From Pseudomonas cichorii (GTDB lineage Bacteria; Pseudomonadota; Gammaproteobacteria; Pseudomonadales; Pseudomonadaceae), in contig NZ_CP074349.1 of assembly GCF_018343775.1 (NCBI RefSeq), forward strand, positions 3,710,001 to 3,774,000: DNA of 64,000 nucleotides, in the 5' to 3' direction. Both the position numbers and the translations under genes were made by a program. Every line of letters starts with the position of its first letter. Position 1 is the stretch's first letter. Below are positions 29,284 through 38,043 of the stretch, piece by piece. Under the pieces are notes generated by a model. The model was given only the letters and a program-made list of their open reading frames with translations, had not been told where the DNA came from and searched no databases.

Positions 29284-32200
29284 AAACGTTCAACGACAAG
29301 TCCATTAATCAAGGCACCCGCAAGCATACCGAGTACCTCAATGATCAGCGTGCGCGGCTGGCTTTGCAGGTCCCTCGCACCGATGGCGGCGTGCTGCACA
29401 TCCCCCTGCTCCCCGATGCCCTGAGCACCAGAGAGGAAGAAAGCATTCAGCGCAATACGCTGCTCTCTGTTCTGCCTCTGGCGCGTCTTCCCGGTTATGA
29501 CCAACCCAATGAATATCCCAGAGGCGGCCTGCCTCGGCGGGGGCGAATTTATGTGTTCTGGCGCGACGTCCTGTGGCGAGAGCTGGAAACCGATGGCCAG
29601 GGCCAACTGTTCGAGGTGGATGTCGCTCACTGGCGCGCGGTCGCACAACAACTGGGCAATGCCGACAAGCGCGACCCGGTGGCCGTCAAACAGCAGGTGA
29701 TTCTGCTGCCGATGCTGCTGCAGGGCCGCTTTGTCGCCGACCAGCTACGGATGGCCTACAGCGAACTGCCCTGGAGCTGGGAATACATCCAATGGCTTGA
29801 AAGCGACGCCAGCCGGATCAAGGCTCGTTGTCAGCCTATTGCACGCATCTGGGACACCGCCGTGGCGGGCTCGAAACAATGGACCACCACACAGGACAAC
29901 CCGAGCCTACCGGTCAGCTTCATTCGCAAAGGCATGCGTGCCAGAGACTTCAATATTGAAAGCGCCATGGAAGACCCTCTGGATTTCACGCCGGAGTTTG
30001 CGGCGTTCAGCGATGAAACGCTGCTCAAACGCTTGCAAAGGCGTCAGGAGCAACTGGCGCAACACCTCAAACAGCAACCGCCTGCGCCACTGCCCGAAAT
30101 GGAAGCGGGCGTCGATCTGCTGGACACTTACAAGCTGCGGGACAACACACATCTGGTCGCTCTCATTCTTGAAGACCCGCTGTTTGCCGTACGCCATGCG
30201 ACTGCGCAGATACGCAACTGTGTTTCCTACCTGCAAACCTTGAATGCCCTGATTGCCTTCCAGCCCCACGGACAATATGCCCAGGTGCTGTACAGCGCCG
30301 TGGGTGGGGAGTACGCCCACCTGAAAGGGCGGATCGACCTGCCCAGGTTTCATGAAACGGTGTTCGAGCAGGAACGCAAGTCCGGACGCAAATCGCTGGC
30401 GATGCACATGGCGCGACTGGTCCATGTACTCGACAGGAAACTCCCCGCAGTCCTCATGGACTGGACCTATCGCCACGACGAGGCCTTGCTGGAACCCTAC
30501 AGCCTGATGACAGATGCTCTGGGTGCCCTCGAATACACACCCGCCCAGGCGGATGCGCTGTGGATTGAAAAGGACATTACAGCGCTGGAAACCTCGATCA
30601 GGGCATTGGTCGCAAACATACTGCAGGCCGATCACCCTCTGGGCACCATGCTGCTGGCCACAGACACCGGACAACCGCCAGAACTGCTCAAACGCCTGAT
30701 TGCCCTGCGCGACCGCAATGAAGCACCCCAGCCAGAAGCCATGGGCCTGAGCACCCTGATGCTCAGCGCCTCATTTGCCGAAAAAGTGGACTGGCCCGGC
30801 ATAGGCAAGACCTTCGCGTACTTCATGGGCGACCTGCTGGATATCTTCGGTGCCAGCGTCGTGGCGCAACTCAGCCGACTGTCAAACAGCAGCATAAAGA
30901 TCAAGCTCGACCGGCTATTCACCCCGACCTTCAACACCCTCTCGACCCTCTCGACAAAGATGGCGGGCATCCGCCTGATGCCCATGGGCGAAGCACTGGC
31001 CGGCAACTATGTGGTGATCGGCGTTCAAGGCCCAGGCTTGCGCAGAGGCCTGACCGACAGCGAACGCAGCGAACTGACCCGCAAGAACTACCGCTACGCC
31101 ACCCTGCACAGCCATTCCGGCGAAAACCTGGGCAGCACCAGCGCCAAAGGCCAAGGCAAGAACGCCCCGATGCTGCGTAATGTCACGGTGCTTGCCCTCC
31201 CTGAGGGCCATCCCGAACTGGCTCGCTACAGCAACTTTCGGGTGAACTTTGGAGCGCTGACGCAGGGGATGGAGAAGACCAAGGTGGTGCCTACGTCGAT
31301 GGTGGGGTTTGCGGTTTTTAACTTGATGGTGCAGATAGAAGCGATTGAAGAGTTCAAAGCTAGTGAAGAAAGTTTTCGGGGAATTTTTGGAGCGGGCAGC
31401 GCTTTAGCTGATCTTGTTGCAGCACTAGGAGGACACAGCAAACTTCTCTTCGGTAAAACTATCCAAAACTATCTGACCAAACCGCGTATCAACGTAGCGG
31501 AAATCTCGTCCCGCTGGGCAAAAAACCTCGAAAAACAAACAGGCAGTCCCAAGCTGCCTCTGCTGCGCGCCTTTGGTGGCATAGCTACATTGCTTAGTGC
31601 AACAACAAGTGCTTGGGACGTCTATCGAAACTATCGCGATAGTAATTACGCGCTATCAGCAAGTTATGCAGCCATTACAGCGGGAAATTTAATATGGCTA
31701 GCCTATACCATAGGTCTTACCATCAACCCCATTGCACTTTTGATAGGGGCAGCACTGGTGATTGGCGGAGCAGTGCTTGCCAATATATTTGCTGACGATG
31801 CAATCGAGTTTGCCGTGCGTTATGGCCCCCTCGGTACAGACTCTGCCGCTGAAGATTCGCCTAAAGAATTTCTACACTTAAAAGATCCGCTCATTGCTTA
31901 TCAGCAATTAACGGGGCTTCTAAGCGAACCCAAGATTAATGCAATGCGACTCGGCGACTGGCGCAGAAAAGCCCCGACACATCATCTTGAGGCACTGTTA
32001 AACGCCGACGAGCAACGCAAACGTCCGACAAATACACATATGCAAACCATCACACCCAACGCTCAAGTCCTGGACGATCAGGATTGGGTCGTGACCTTGA
32101 GTACTCCCCTACTGGGGATGCTCAGCAATAGCCCCCAACACTTTCAGTTGCTGGCCCATGAGTTTCAATCAAATATGGAAACCGGTATGGCCTTCACTGG

Positions 32201-32519
32201 CCAGCACTATCACTGGCAAACAGCGGGCAACCCGAAACTGGCGGCGGTACCACTGGATACGACCACCGTTCTATATGTCTTGCCCTCTTTCATTGAAACC
32301 ACCTTTCCCATCAGCCGCACCGTCAGAACCGAAGGGCTGAAAATCAGTACCCAAATCGAGTTGCATGCAGAACCGGGCAGCCCACCGTTGCTACTTCCGC
32401 AACCCCACCCCAAAAAGTGGAAGCCTTTTATGCCTGCCCACCGCCGAGCACCCAATGGCAACCCAGAGAGTAGCCCTCCTCTGTATTGGCAGATCGAAAC
32501 CATCGAGCACCGTATATGA
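29280..32519 (+). CDS. Large T6SS effector, VasX / BTH_I2691-like, probable membrane-acting toxin
   Basis: Protein of 1079 residues, translated from the ATG that overlaps the vgrG stop. An open frame extends upstream of this ATG, but it lies inside vgrG and is a shadow. The N-terminal 150 residues (IPLLPDAL, LPRRGRIYVFWRDVLWREL) resemble the N-terminal region of VasX-type and BTH_I2691-family T6SS effectors, and the length is close to that of VasX. A hydrophobic region near residues 765-850 (LIWLAYTIGLTINPIALLIG, ALVIGGAVLANIF) suggests membrane insertion. There is no signal peptide, as expected for a T6SS cargo. From about base 31280 the DNA becomes visibly A+T richer than the first two thirds, suggesting an exchanged C-terminal toxin region. 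Delivery by the adjacent VgrG and neutralisation by the two downstream membrane proteins are inferred from gene order; the pore-forming role is inference. Confidence 0.75.
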   Translation: MKTFNDKSINQGTRKHTEYLNDQRARLALQVPRTDGGVLHIPLLPDALSTREEESIQRNTLLSVLPLARLPGYDQPNEYPRGGLPRRGRIYVFWRDVLWRELETDGQGQLFEVDVAHWRAVAQQLGNADKRDPVAVKQQVILLPMLLQGRFVADQLRMAYSELPWSWEYIQWLESDASRIKARCQPIARIWDTAVAGSKQWTTTQDNPSLPVSFIRKGMRARDFNIESAMEDPLDFTPEFAAFSDETLLKRLQRRQEQLAQHLKQQPPAPLPEMEAGVDLLDTYKLRDNTHLVALILEDPLFAVRHATAQIRNCVSYLQTLNALIAFQPHGQYAQVLYSAVGGEYAHLKGRIDLPRFHETVFEQERKSGRKSLAMHMARLVHVLDRKLPAVLMDWTYRHDEALLEPYSLMTDALGALEYTPAQADALWIEKDITALETSIRALVANILQADHPLGTMLLATDTGQPPELLKRLIALRDRNEAPQPEAMGLSTLMLSASFAEKVDWPGIGKTFAYFMGDLLDIFGASVVAQLSRLSNSSIKIKLDRLFTPTFNTLSTLSTKMAGIRLMPMGEALAGNYVVIGVQGPGLRRGLTDSERSELTRKNYRYATLHSHSGENLGSTSAKGQGKNAPMLRNVTVLALPEGHPELARYSNFRVNFGALTQGMEKTKVVPTSMVGFAVFNLMVQIEAIEEFKASEESFRGIFGAGSALADLVAALGGHSKLLFGKTIQNYLTKPRINVAEISSRWAKNLEKQTGSPKLPLLRAFGGIATLLSATTSAWDVYRNYRDSNYALSASYAAITAGNLIWLAYTIGLTINPIALLIGAALVIGGAVLANIFADDAIEFAVRYGPLGTDSAAEDSPKEFLHLKDPLIAYQQLTGLLSEPKINAMRLGDWRRKAPTHHLEALLNADEQRKRPTNTHMQTITPNAQVLDDQDWVVTLSTPLLGMLSNSPQHFQLLAHEFQSNMETGMAFTGQHYHWQTAGNPKLAAVPLDTTTVLYVLPSFIETTFPISRTVRTEGLKISTQIELHAEPGSPPLLLPQPHPKKWKPFMPAHRRAPNGNPESSPPLYWQIETIEHRI

Positions 32520-33760
32520 ACGCAAATATTGATACTCCCTACGCCAATAGCGCCTATCGCAGCGACAACAAAGGATCACTACCTCCACCAAGTTCGCATG
32601 CCCATCTCAACCGTAATGGCCTTTTCGACACCCATCTTGCGTTTGGTCATTACGCCGAGCTGGACCCGGCTACGGAAATCACTCTGCAACTGGAGTGCGA
32701 AGAACATCAGACTTATCAGAAGCAGGAAGAACGTGGTGAAAAACGGGAAGTGTATTTTGATGCAAAGCGCTGGCGCTTTCAAAACTCCAGTAAGATTCCA
32801 CACCTGCTATTTTTATCCAAGCTAATGGCCTTCCCCTTCACATGGGCGCTTTGGGGTATGGGAACTTTCTATGCAGTTATTCTTGAACTGGCATATGGAA
32901 ACGTGACGACTGAAATCACCGTCTTAATAGCCGCTCTATCAGTAGGTTTGATGTTTACCTCCCTCACCTTGTACATGACCGGAAAAGAAATCGTTCATTA
33001 CATTCAGATTGCCGGACTCCTTATCTGCACAAGCCTTGTCCTCTGGCTAAAAGGCTCTCTCTTCGGCAACAGTGAAATGCATATTTCCTTCTGGCTGGGC
33101 ACCTTCCTCTACTTCATGGGTGCCATCGGTTTCGATTGCCTGCTCTGGCTGCACAGCAAGGTCAGCCGCCACGACGGCAGTGAGTTCAATCGGGTAGACG
33201 GCATGGTGCGTTTCAAGCGGCGTTTCCGGCGTTTGTTTGTCGCGCCTTTCGAGGAATTCGATCCGGTGCTGACGCTGCTGCCCAGCGGTTACGGATCCCA
33301 TGACTATACGATCACGCTGTATCACCGCTACACCAACAAGAAGATCTATCTGGCGACCAAGATGCATTCACTGGGGCTGGACAAGGCCAATACCCTGGCC
33401 TTCTGGGATTGCCTGCAACGCTATATGGACGTCACCCAACCGCTACCCGATTTACCGGTGCTGGAGCAAAGCCGCCATCTGGACCCGGTCACCGCCGCCC
33501 ACGACGCCAGCACCGACCGCAACCCTCGCCGCTGGCGCGATCAGGCACTAACCGGCTGGAAAACCTCGGGAGAAAAGAAACTCAATGAGCAATTGCAGAG
33601 TTATCCGTGGCAGCAACAACCCTGCGTCATCAAGTCTCGCCTGAGCGAAGAACTCACCATCGAAGCCTGGTACCGCGCTCAGGAAGCCAAGGGCATTCAA
33701 GCGACGCCCAAGGCTGAGGACTTTGCGCGACGCGCTGATTACGACGAGTCACAGATATGA
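32516..33760 (+). CDS. Membrane immunity-like protein, copy 1 (DUF6708-like)
   Basis: Protein of 414 residues starting at the ATG that overlaps the effector stop; the in-frame ATG at 32486 lies inside the effector gene. It has a polar N-terminus (residues 1-95), four or five hydrophobic segments (about 100-215) and a cytosolic-looking C-terminal half (FKRRFRRLFVAPFEEF onward). The C-terminal half resembles DUF6708 proteins found beside T6SS effectors, from memory. Inner-membrane immunity proteins of this kind protect against pore-forming toxins. The hydrophobic part is A+T-rich and differs strongly from copy 2, while the C-terminal half is nearly identical to it. Function is inferred from position directly behind the effector and from the membrane topology. 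Confidence 0.7.
   Translation: MNANIDTPYANSAYRSDNKGSLPPPSSHAHLNRNGLFDTHLAFGHYAELDPATEITLQLECEEHQTYQKQEERGEKREVYFDAKRWRFQNSSKIPHLLFLSKLMAFPFTWALWGMGTFYAVILELAYGNVTTEITVLIAALSVGLMFTSLTLYMTGKEIVHYIQIAGLLICTSLVLWLKGSLFGNSEMHISFWLGTFLYFMGAIGFDCLLWLHSKVSRHDGSEFNRVDGMVRFKRRFRRLFVAPFEEFDPVLTLLPSGYGSHDYTITLYHRYTNKKIYLATKMHSLGLDKANTLAFWDCLQRYMDVTQPLPDLPVLEQSRHLDPVTAAHDASTDRNPRRWRDQALTGWKTSGEKKLNEQLQSYPWQQQPCVIKSRLSEELTIEAWYRAQEAKGIQATPKAEDFARRADYDESQI
33112..33730 (+). repeat. Conserved 3' half of immunity gene, copy 1
   Basis: About 620 bases match 34338-34956 at a constant offset of 1226 with few differences. The sequence between the conserved 5' parts of the two genes and these halves is diverged and A+T-rich, giving a mosaic. 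Confidence 0.85.
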
Positions 33761-34980
33761 ACGCCTACGCCAATAGCGCTTACCGCAGCGACAGCCAGGA
33801 ACCACTGCCGCCACCGAGATCGCTTGCTCATATTAACCGTAATGGCCTGTTCAATACACACCTTGCCTTCGGTCATTACGCCGGGCTGGACTCGGCTACG
33901 GAAATCACTCTGCAGTTGGAGTGCGAAGAGCATCGGATCTATCAGACGCAAGAAGAAGCGGGCAAAAAACAGGAGGTGTATTGCGATGCAAAGCGCTGGC
34001 GCTTTCAGAACTCCAGCAAGATTCCGTACCTTTTATTTGTTTCTAAAATAATGAGCTTTTTCCTTATATGGGGTCCATGGAGCACATGGATTTTATCCCC
34101 AATCCCGGAGGAGCTTGGATATGGTGATCCAGATACAGCACTGACATTGTTAATAGCTCTTTTATCGACTGCACTAATGATTGGCTCCTTAGTTTTTTAC
34201 ATGACTGAAAACAAATATCTCCACCACGTTCAGATATCTGGTTTTTTTATCTGCGCAGCCATCGTCCTCTGGCTAAAAGGAACGCTCTGGGGCAGTAGCG
34301 AAATGCACATCGCCTTTTGGGGAGGCACCCTCCTTTACTTCATGGGTGCCATCGGCTTCGATTGCCTGCTCTGGCTACACAGCACCATCAGCCGCCATGA
34401 CGGCAGCGAGTTCAATCGGGTAGACGGCATGGTGCGTTTCAAGCGGCGCTTTCGGCGTTTGTTTGTCGCGCCTTTCGAGGAGTTCGATCCGGTGCTGACG
34501 TTACTACCCAGCGGCTACGGCTCTCATGACTACACGATCACGCTGTATCACCGCTACACCAATAAAAAGATCTACCTGGCGACCAAGATGCATTCACTGG
34601 GACTGGATAAGGCCAACACTCTGGCCTTCTGGGATTGCCTGCAACGCTATATGGACGTCACCCAACCTCTGCCCGACCTTCCGGTGCTGGAACAAAGCCG
34701 CCATCTGGACCCCGTCACCGTCGCCCACGACGCCAGCACCGGCCGCAACTCACGTCGCTGGCGCGATCAAGCAATAACAGGCTGGAAAACTTCAGGAGAA
34801 AAGAAACTCAACGAGCAATTGCAACGCTATCCCTGGCAGCAACAACCCTGCGTGATCAAAGCCCGCCTGAGTGAAGAGCTCACCATCGAAGCCTGGTACC
34901 GCGCTCAGGAAGCCAAGGGCATTCAAGCGACGCCCAAGGCTGAAGACTTTGTGTCGCCGCCTGACTTTGAGAACGGCTAA
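33757..34980 (+). CDS. Membrane immunity-like protein, copy 2 (DUF6708-like)
   Basis: Protein of 407 residues. Its ATG overlaps the stop of copy 1 (ATGA), making the fourth link in a fully overlapping vgrG-effector-immunity-immunity chain. It shares the N-terminal block (YANSAYRSDS, INRNGLFNTHLAFGHYAGLD) and the whole C-terminal half with copy 1, but its membrane segments (about residues 95-185) are a different sequence. That pattern suggests the membrane part determines which toxin is recognised. One copy may match the current effector and the other a former or competitor effector. It ends 13 bases before the convergent hydroxylase gene, with no visible terminator between. Confidence 0.7.
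   Translation: MNAYANSAYRSDSQEPLPPPRSLAHINRNGLFNTHLAFGHYAGLDSATEITLQLECEEHRIYQTQEEAGKKQEVYCDAKRWRFQNSSKIPYLLFVSKIMSFFLIWGPWSTWILSPIPEELGYGDPDTALTLLIALLSTALMIGSLVFYMTENKYLHHVQISGFFICAAIVLWLKGTLWGSSEMHIAFWGGTLLYFMGAIGFDCLLWLHSTISRHDGSEFNRVDGMVRFKRRFRRLFVAPFEEFDPVLTLLPSGYGSHDYTITLYHRYTNKKIYLATKMHSLGLDKANTLAFWDCLQRYMDVTQPLPDLPVLEQSRHLDPVTVAHDASTGRNSRRWRDQAITGWKTSGEKKLNEQLQRYPWQQQPCVIKARLSEELTIEAWYRAQEAKGIQATPKAEDFVSPPDFENG
34338..34956 (+). repeat. Conserved 3' half of immunity gene, copy 2
   Basis: Partner of 33112-33730 (offset 1226). The high identity includes silent positions, so the duplication or homogenisation is recent. Confidence 0.85.
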
Positions 34981-34993
34981 GTGAAGACCTGCA

Positions 34994-35977
34994 TCACTTG
35001 GCCGATTCGGTATGCCCTTTGGCCATAGCCACTACCACCTTGCGCTTGCCGGTAAACGGTGAGCGCGCATGGGCCGAGAGCATGTTGTCCAGCATCAGGA
35101 CGTCGTTTTCCAGCCAGGGGAAACTGACGGCGCACTCATCGAGCACACCACGAACTTCGTCCAGCAGGCTTTCTTCGATGGCTGAGCCGTCGCCGTAGTA
35201 GACGTTGCGCGGCAGGTCTTCTTCGTCCACCACATCGAGCAGGGTTTCACGCACTTCCGGCTGCAGGTTGGAGATGTGGAACAGATGCGCCTGGTTGAAC
35301 CAGACCATGTCCTGAGTTACCGGATGACGCGCTACTGCCTGGCAGATCTGCCGGGTGCGCAGTTCGCCGTCGTCTTTCCACTCGCATTGAATGTTGTGGG
35401 CGCGGCAGTAGGCTTCGACAACACTTTCGTCTTCGGTGTTGAACACCTGACTCCAGTCCACATCCAGGCCATTGCCGAAATTGCGCACGTACATGAGTTT
35501 CTTTTCGACGAAGCGATCACGAATGCGTGCCGGAATCCGGCGATAGATTTCACGGCTGTCGGCAATCGGGGTTTCACCGCCGGTTTCGGCAGCGATCATG
35601 CTGTAGAACCAGATGCGCATCGGCCATTCCAGGGTGTAAGCCTGCTCGTTGTGCAGGGGGATGCTCTGGTGGGCCGGGTATTCGGTGGAGGTGTAGACAC
35701 CTTTGGTCACGTTGCTGCGCGGCGTTGAACCGAACTCATAGTTGAGCAACGGGTCGCCAAACCCGGCGGCGAATTCACGAAAGGCTTCCGCACCGCCGAC
35801 ATTGAAGCCGCGGAACAGGATCCCGCCGCTGCGGTAAAGATGTTCGGCAACCAGTGGTTTGAACTCGCCCAGGGCTTCCATCAAGTCCAGGCCCGGCTCG
35901 GGCGCCTCCACCAGCATGGGCAAGGTACCGGCCCCGGCCCGTAATGGCCGGATATTCAAACTCAACGCATGACTCAT
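34994..35977 (-). CDS. SyrP-like Fe(II)/2-oxoglutarate aspartyl beta-hydroxylase
   Basis: Protein of 327 residues of the TauD / clavaminate-synthase-like dioxygenase family. Visible iron ligands are His109 and Glu111 (LHNEQ, the HxE variant) and the distal His303 (SAHARSPFTGKR); Arg312 may bind 2-oxoglutarate. SyrP hydroxylates carrier-bound Asp. Here the substrates would be the Asp residues on modules 2 and 6, giving the two OHAsp iron-binding groups of the side chain. It is the only hydroxylase in the window, so one enzyme may serve both modules. ATG at 35977 is chosen over 36031 because GGGAGA precedes it at good spacing. A clean PvdS box 46 bases upstream ties it to pyoverdine expression. 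It is separated from the NRPS operon by the T6SS cassette. Confidence 0.88.
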   Translation of the reverse strand: MSHALSLNIRPLRAGAGTLPMLVEAPEPGLDLMEALGEFKPLVAEHLYRSGGILFRGFNVGGAEAFREFAAGFGDPLLNYEFGSTPRSNVTKGVYTSTEYPAHQSIPLHNEQAYTLEWPMRIWFYSMIAAETGGETPIADSREIYRRIPARIRDRFVEKKLMYVRNFGNGLDVDWSQVFNTEDESVVEAYCRAHNIQCEWKDDGELRTRQICQAVARHPVTQDMVWFNQAHLFHISNLQPEVRETLLDVVDEEDLPRNVYYGDGSAIEESLLDEVRGVLDECAVSFPWLENDVLMLDNMLSAHARSPFTGKRKVVVAMAKGHTESAK

Positions 35978-36022
35978 GATGACTCTCCCTTGATGGCAAA
36001 GCGTGCGAGCCCCAACGGCCTG

Positions 36023-36046
36023 ACGCAACACCGACGTCCTGATTTA
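36023..36046 (-). promoter_or_regulatory. PvdS (iron-starvation) box upstream of hydroxylase
   Basis: On the minus strand TAAAT (36046-36042), a 16-base spacer and CGT (36025-36023) exactly match the iron-starvation box. It is the best box in the window, 46 bases before the hydroxylase ATG. Confidence 0.75.
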
Positions 36047-36145
36047 ACGTACCCGGCCACCTGAAAATTAGGCCTTTCCCGCAGAAAGACAGCTCACATC
36101 CGCCTTTTGAAACATTTACTTTCATTTGGACGAAAGAAATAATTA

Positions 36146-36165
36146 CATCATTTGCATTCTCATTC
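36146..36165 (+). promoter_or_regulatory. Candidate Fur box / promoter for fpvG operon
   Basis: CATCATTTGCATTCTCATTC resembles chained Fur hexamers (complement GAATGAGAATGCAAATGATG). A possible sigma-70 promoter overlaps it: TTGCAT at 36152, 16 bases, TAGATG. No PvdS box on the plus strand was found before fpvG, so direct Fur control is the simpler reading. The remainder of 36047-36283 shows no gene. Confidence 0.42.
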
Positions 36166-36283
36166 GTCTTTATTAGATGCAGCGGCAGCATCGGCCAAAA
36201 GCCATGACCGTATTTTTACAAAAAGGAGTCTGTGCCCTTCAAAAAATGGCCGCTCTGACACCGTGAATCGAGACCGTTCCCCC

Positions 36284-37504
36284 ATGTCAAAGAAGTCCCG
36301 CTCAAAAATCTGGTTTCTCGTCCATAGCTGGCTGGCGCTGCCGATCTGGTTCTTTGTGCTGATCGTGTGCGTCACCGGCACGCTGGCGGTGGTCAGCAAG
36401 GAAATCATGTGGCTGGCCAACCCGGAGATGCGTGCCGTCAAGCCATCGGATGATGCGCCACGGCTCAGCTTCGAGCAGATCAGGGCCACCATAGAGCGTA
36501 ACGAACCGAACCTGATCATCGGCACGATGATGCAGCCGGACGGTGAATATTTCGCCCTGAGCGTCAATGTCACCTACCCCGACGGGCGTTCGGTACCGGC
36601 CTATGTGAACCCTTACACCGGACTTATCCAGGGCGTCACGCCGGCCTTCGACTTCCGCCGATTCACCCGCGCCCTGCATGGCTGGTGGCTGGTGCCTTTC
36701 ACCAACGGCTATTCCTGGGGCTGGTATCTGGTGTCGATACTGGGCCTGCCGATGCTGGTGTCGCTGATCACCGGGCTGGTGGTCTACAAGAAGTTCTGGA
36801 AAGGCTTCCTGAAACCCACGTTGCGCTTCAACCATGGCGCGCGAATCTTCTGGGGCGACTTTCATCGTCTGAGCGGCATCTGGTCGATCTGGTTCATTGC
36901 CGTCATTTCGATCACCGGCACCTGGTTTCTGATCCAGGCGCTGCTCTGGGATAACCAGATCAGCATTTCCAGCAAGTCCCAGACGGCGTCCATCATTCCC
37001 CATAGCAGCGTGCCCCTCACCGCTGACGGCAGCCCTGCGCCGACCATCAGCCTGGACAAGGCCATCGAAATTGCCAAGCAACGGATTCCCGGCCTGGAAG
37101 CCAGCTTCATCAGCCCGCCCAGCAATGCATACGCCAATATGGAGGTCGGTGGCCGCAGCTGGTATCCGCTGATGTACCAGACCGCCGAGATCAACCCGTA
37201 CAGCGGTGAAATCGCCACCTCACACCTGTTGTCGGACCGCAACAATCTGGAGTTCGTCACCGAGTCCATGCGCCCACTGCATACCGGCGACTTCGGCGGC
37301 ATCTGGATCAAGCTGATCTGGGCCTTCTTTGGCCTGCTGCTGAGCATGATGGTCCTCAGCGGCCTGCTGATCTGGAGTAAACGCACGGCACTGGCCACCC
37401 TCAATGCCCTGAAACGCGATGCCAAGGCCGAACAGGCCACCGCCAGGAAACAACAAACAGCACGACCGTCGCTGGCCACCGAAATTCCGGAGAACAACCT
37501 GTGA
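36284..37504 (+). CDS. fpvG: FpvG, PepSY-family inner-membrane ferripyoverdine reductase
   Basis: Membrane protein of 406 residues of the PepSY-associated type. Hydrophobic segments are visible near residues 10-32 (WLALPIWFFVLIVCVTGTLAVV), 145-170, 200-225 and 340-362, with periplasmic loops between them. In P. aeruginosa, FpvG takes part in reductive release of iron from ferripyoverdine in the periplasm. ATG at 36284 (MSKKSRSK) is chosen because the open frame upstream to 36152 has no recognisable signal; an in-frame GTG at 36263 is an alternative. It is the first of eight genes in the same order as fpvGHJKCDEF, and its stop overlaps the GTG start of fpvH. Confidence 0.88.
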   Translation: MSKKSRSKIWFLVHSWLALPIWFFVLIVCVTGTLAVVSKEIMWLANPEMRAVKPSDDAPRLSFEQIRATIERNEPNLIIGTMMQPDGEYFALSVNVTYPDGRSVPAYVNPYTGLIQGVTPAFDFRRFTRALHGWWLVPFTNGYSWGWYLVSILGLPMLVSLITGLVVYKKFWKGFLKPTLRFNHGARIFWGDFHRLSGIWSIWFIAVISITGTWFLIQALLWDNQISISSKSQTASIIPHSSVPLTADGSPAPTISLDKAIEIAKQRIPGLEASFISPPSNAYANMEVGGRSWYPLMYQTAEINPYSGEIATSHLLSDRNNLEFVTESMRPLHTGDFGGIWIKLIWAFFGLLLSMMVLSGLLIWSKRTALATLNALKRDAKAEQATARKQQTARPSLATEIPENNL

Positions 37505-38043
37505 GCAAGGCCGCAACTGCACAACCTGTTTCGACCCTGAGCCGCGTCTGGCACAAATGGCGTTTCCATATCAATATCTTGCTGGTGCTGATTCCCTTGG
37601 GTTTCATGCCCAAGTACTTCGCCGATGACGCCCTGCTCCGGGGCGACAAGGGGCTCGGGCAGCGGGATCTGGGCACCATCCAGGTCGGGCCATGGAGCAT
37701 GAAACTGGCCGAGGAACGCAATGAAGCGCCGATCTTTTCCGGCGCCTCGGGCTACATGAAAAACTTCAATGCCTCGCTGTGCGAAAGCTGCGCCGATCAG
37801 GTCAAGGCAACTTACCTGCGCATCGGTAAACCCCGCAGCCTGCGGACTGCCGGGGTGATCTTCTTCGGCGTGGCCTATCGCATGACTGCGTTCATGCAGA
37901 TCCCGGAAAACACCGATCCCGATCAGGACCTGTGGATCACCATGGAGGGCTGGGACGGATCCGTGCATCAGACCTCAATTGCGCTGCAACAGGCCTCCCC
38001 TACGACCGTAGCCTGGCTGAAAAAACAAGGAGCCAAAAAATGA
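37501..38043 (+). CDS. fpvH: FpvH, membrane-anchored partner of FpvG
   Basis: Protein of 180 residues starting with GTG within a GTGA overlap with fpvG. One hydrophobic segment (about residues 22-40, FHINILLVLIPLGFMP) anchors a periplasmic domain carrying a Cys pair (SLCESCAD near residue 95) that could bind metal or form a disulfide. Identification rests mainly on its exact place in the fpvGHJK order. FpvH is reported to work with FpvG, J and K in releasing iron from pyoverdine. It is followed by fpvJ with an ATGA overlap. Confidence 0.82.
   Translation: MSKAATAQPVSTLSRVWHKWRFHINILLVLIPLGFMPKYFADDALLRGDKGLGQRDLGTIQVGPWSMKLAEERNEAPIFSGASGYMKNFNASLCESCADQVKATYLRIGKPRSLRTAGVIFFGVAYRMTAFMQIPENTDPDQDLWITMEGWDGSVHQTSIALQQASPTTVAWLKKQGAKK

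Noticed and set aside
36233..36259. Tiny GTG-started ORF after AGGAG upstream of fpvG as a leader peptide.
   Set aside because: The ribosome site is only three bases from the GTG and the ORF is eight codons with no overlap to fpvG; chance is more likely.
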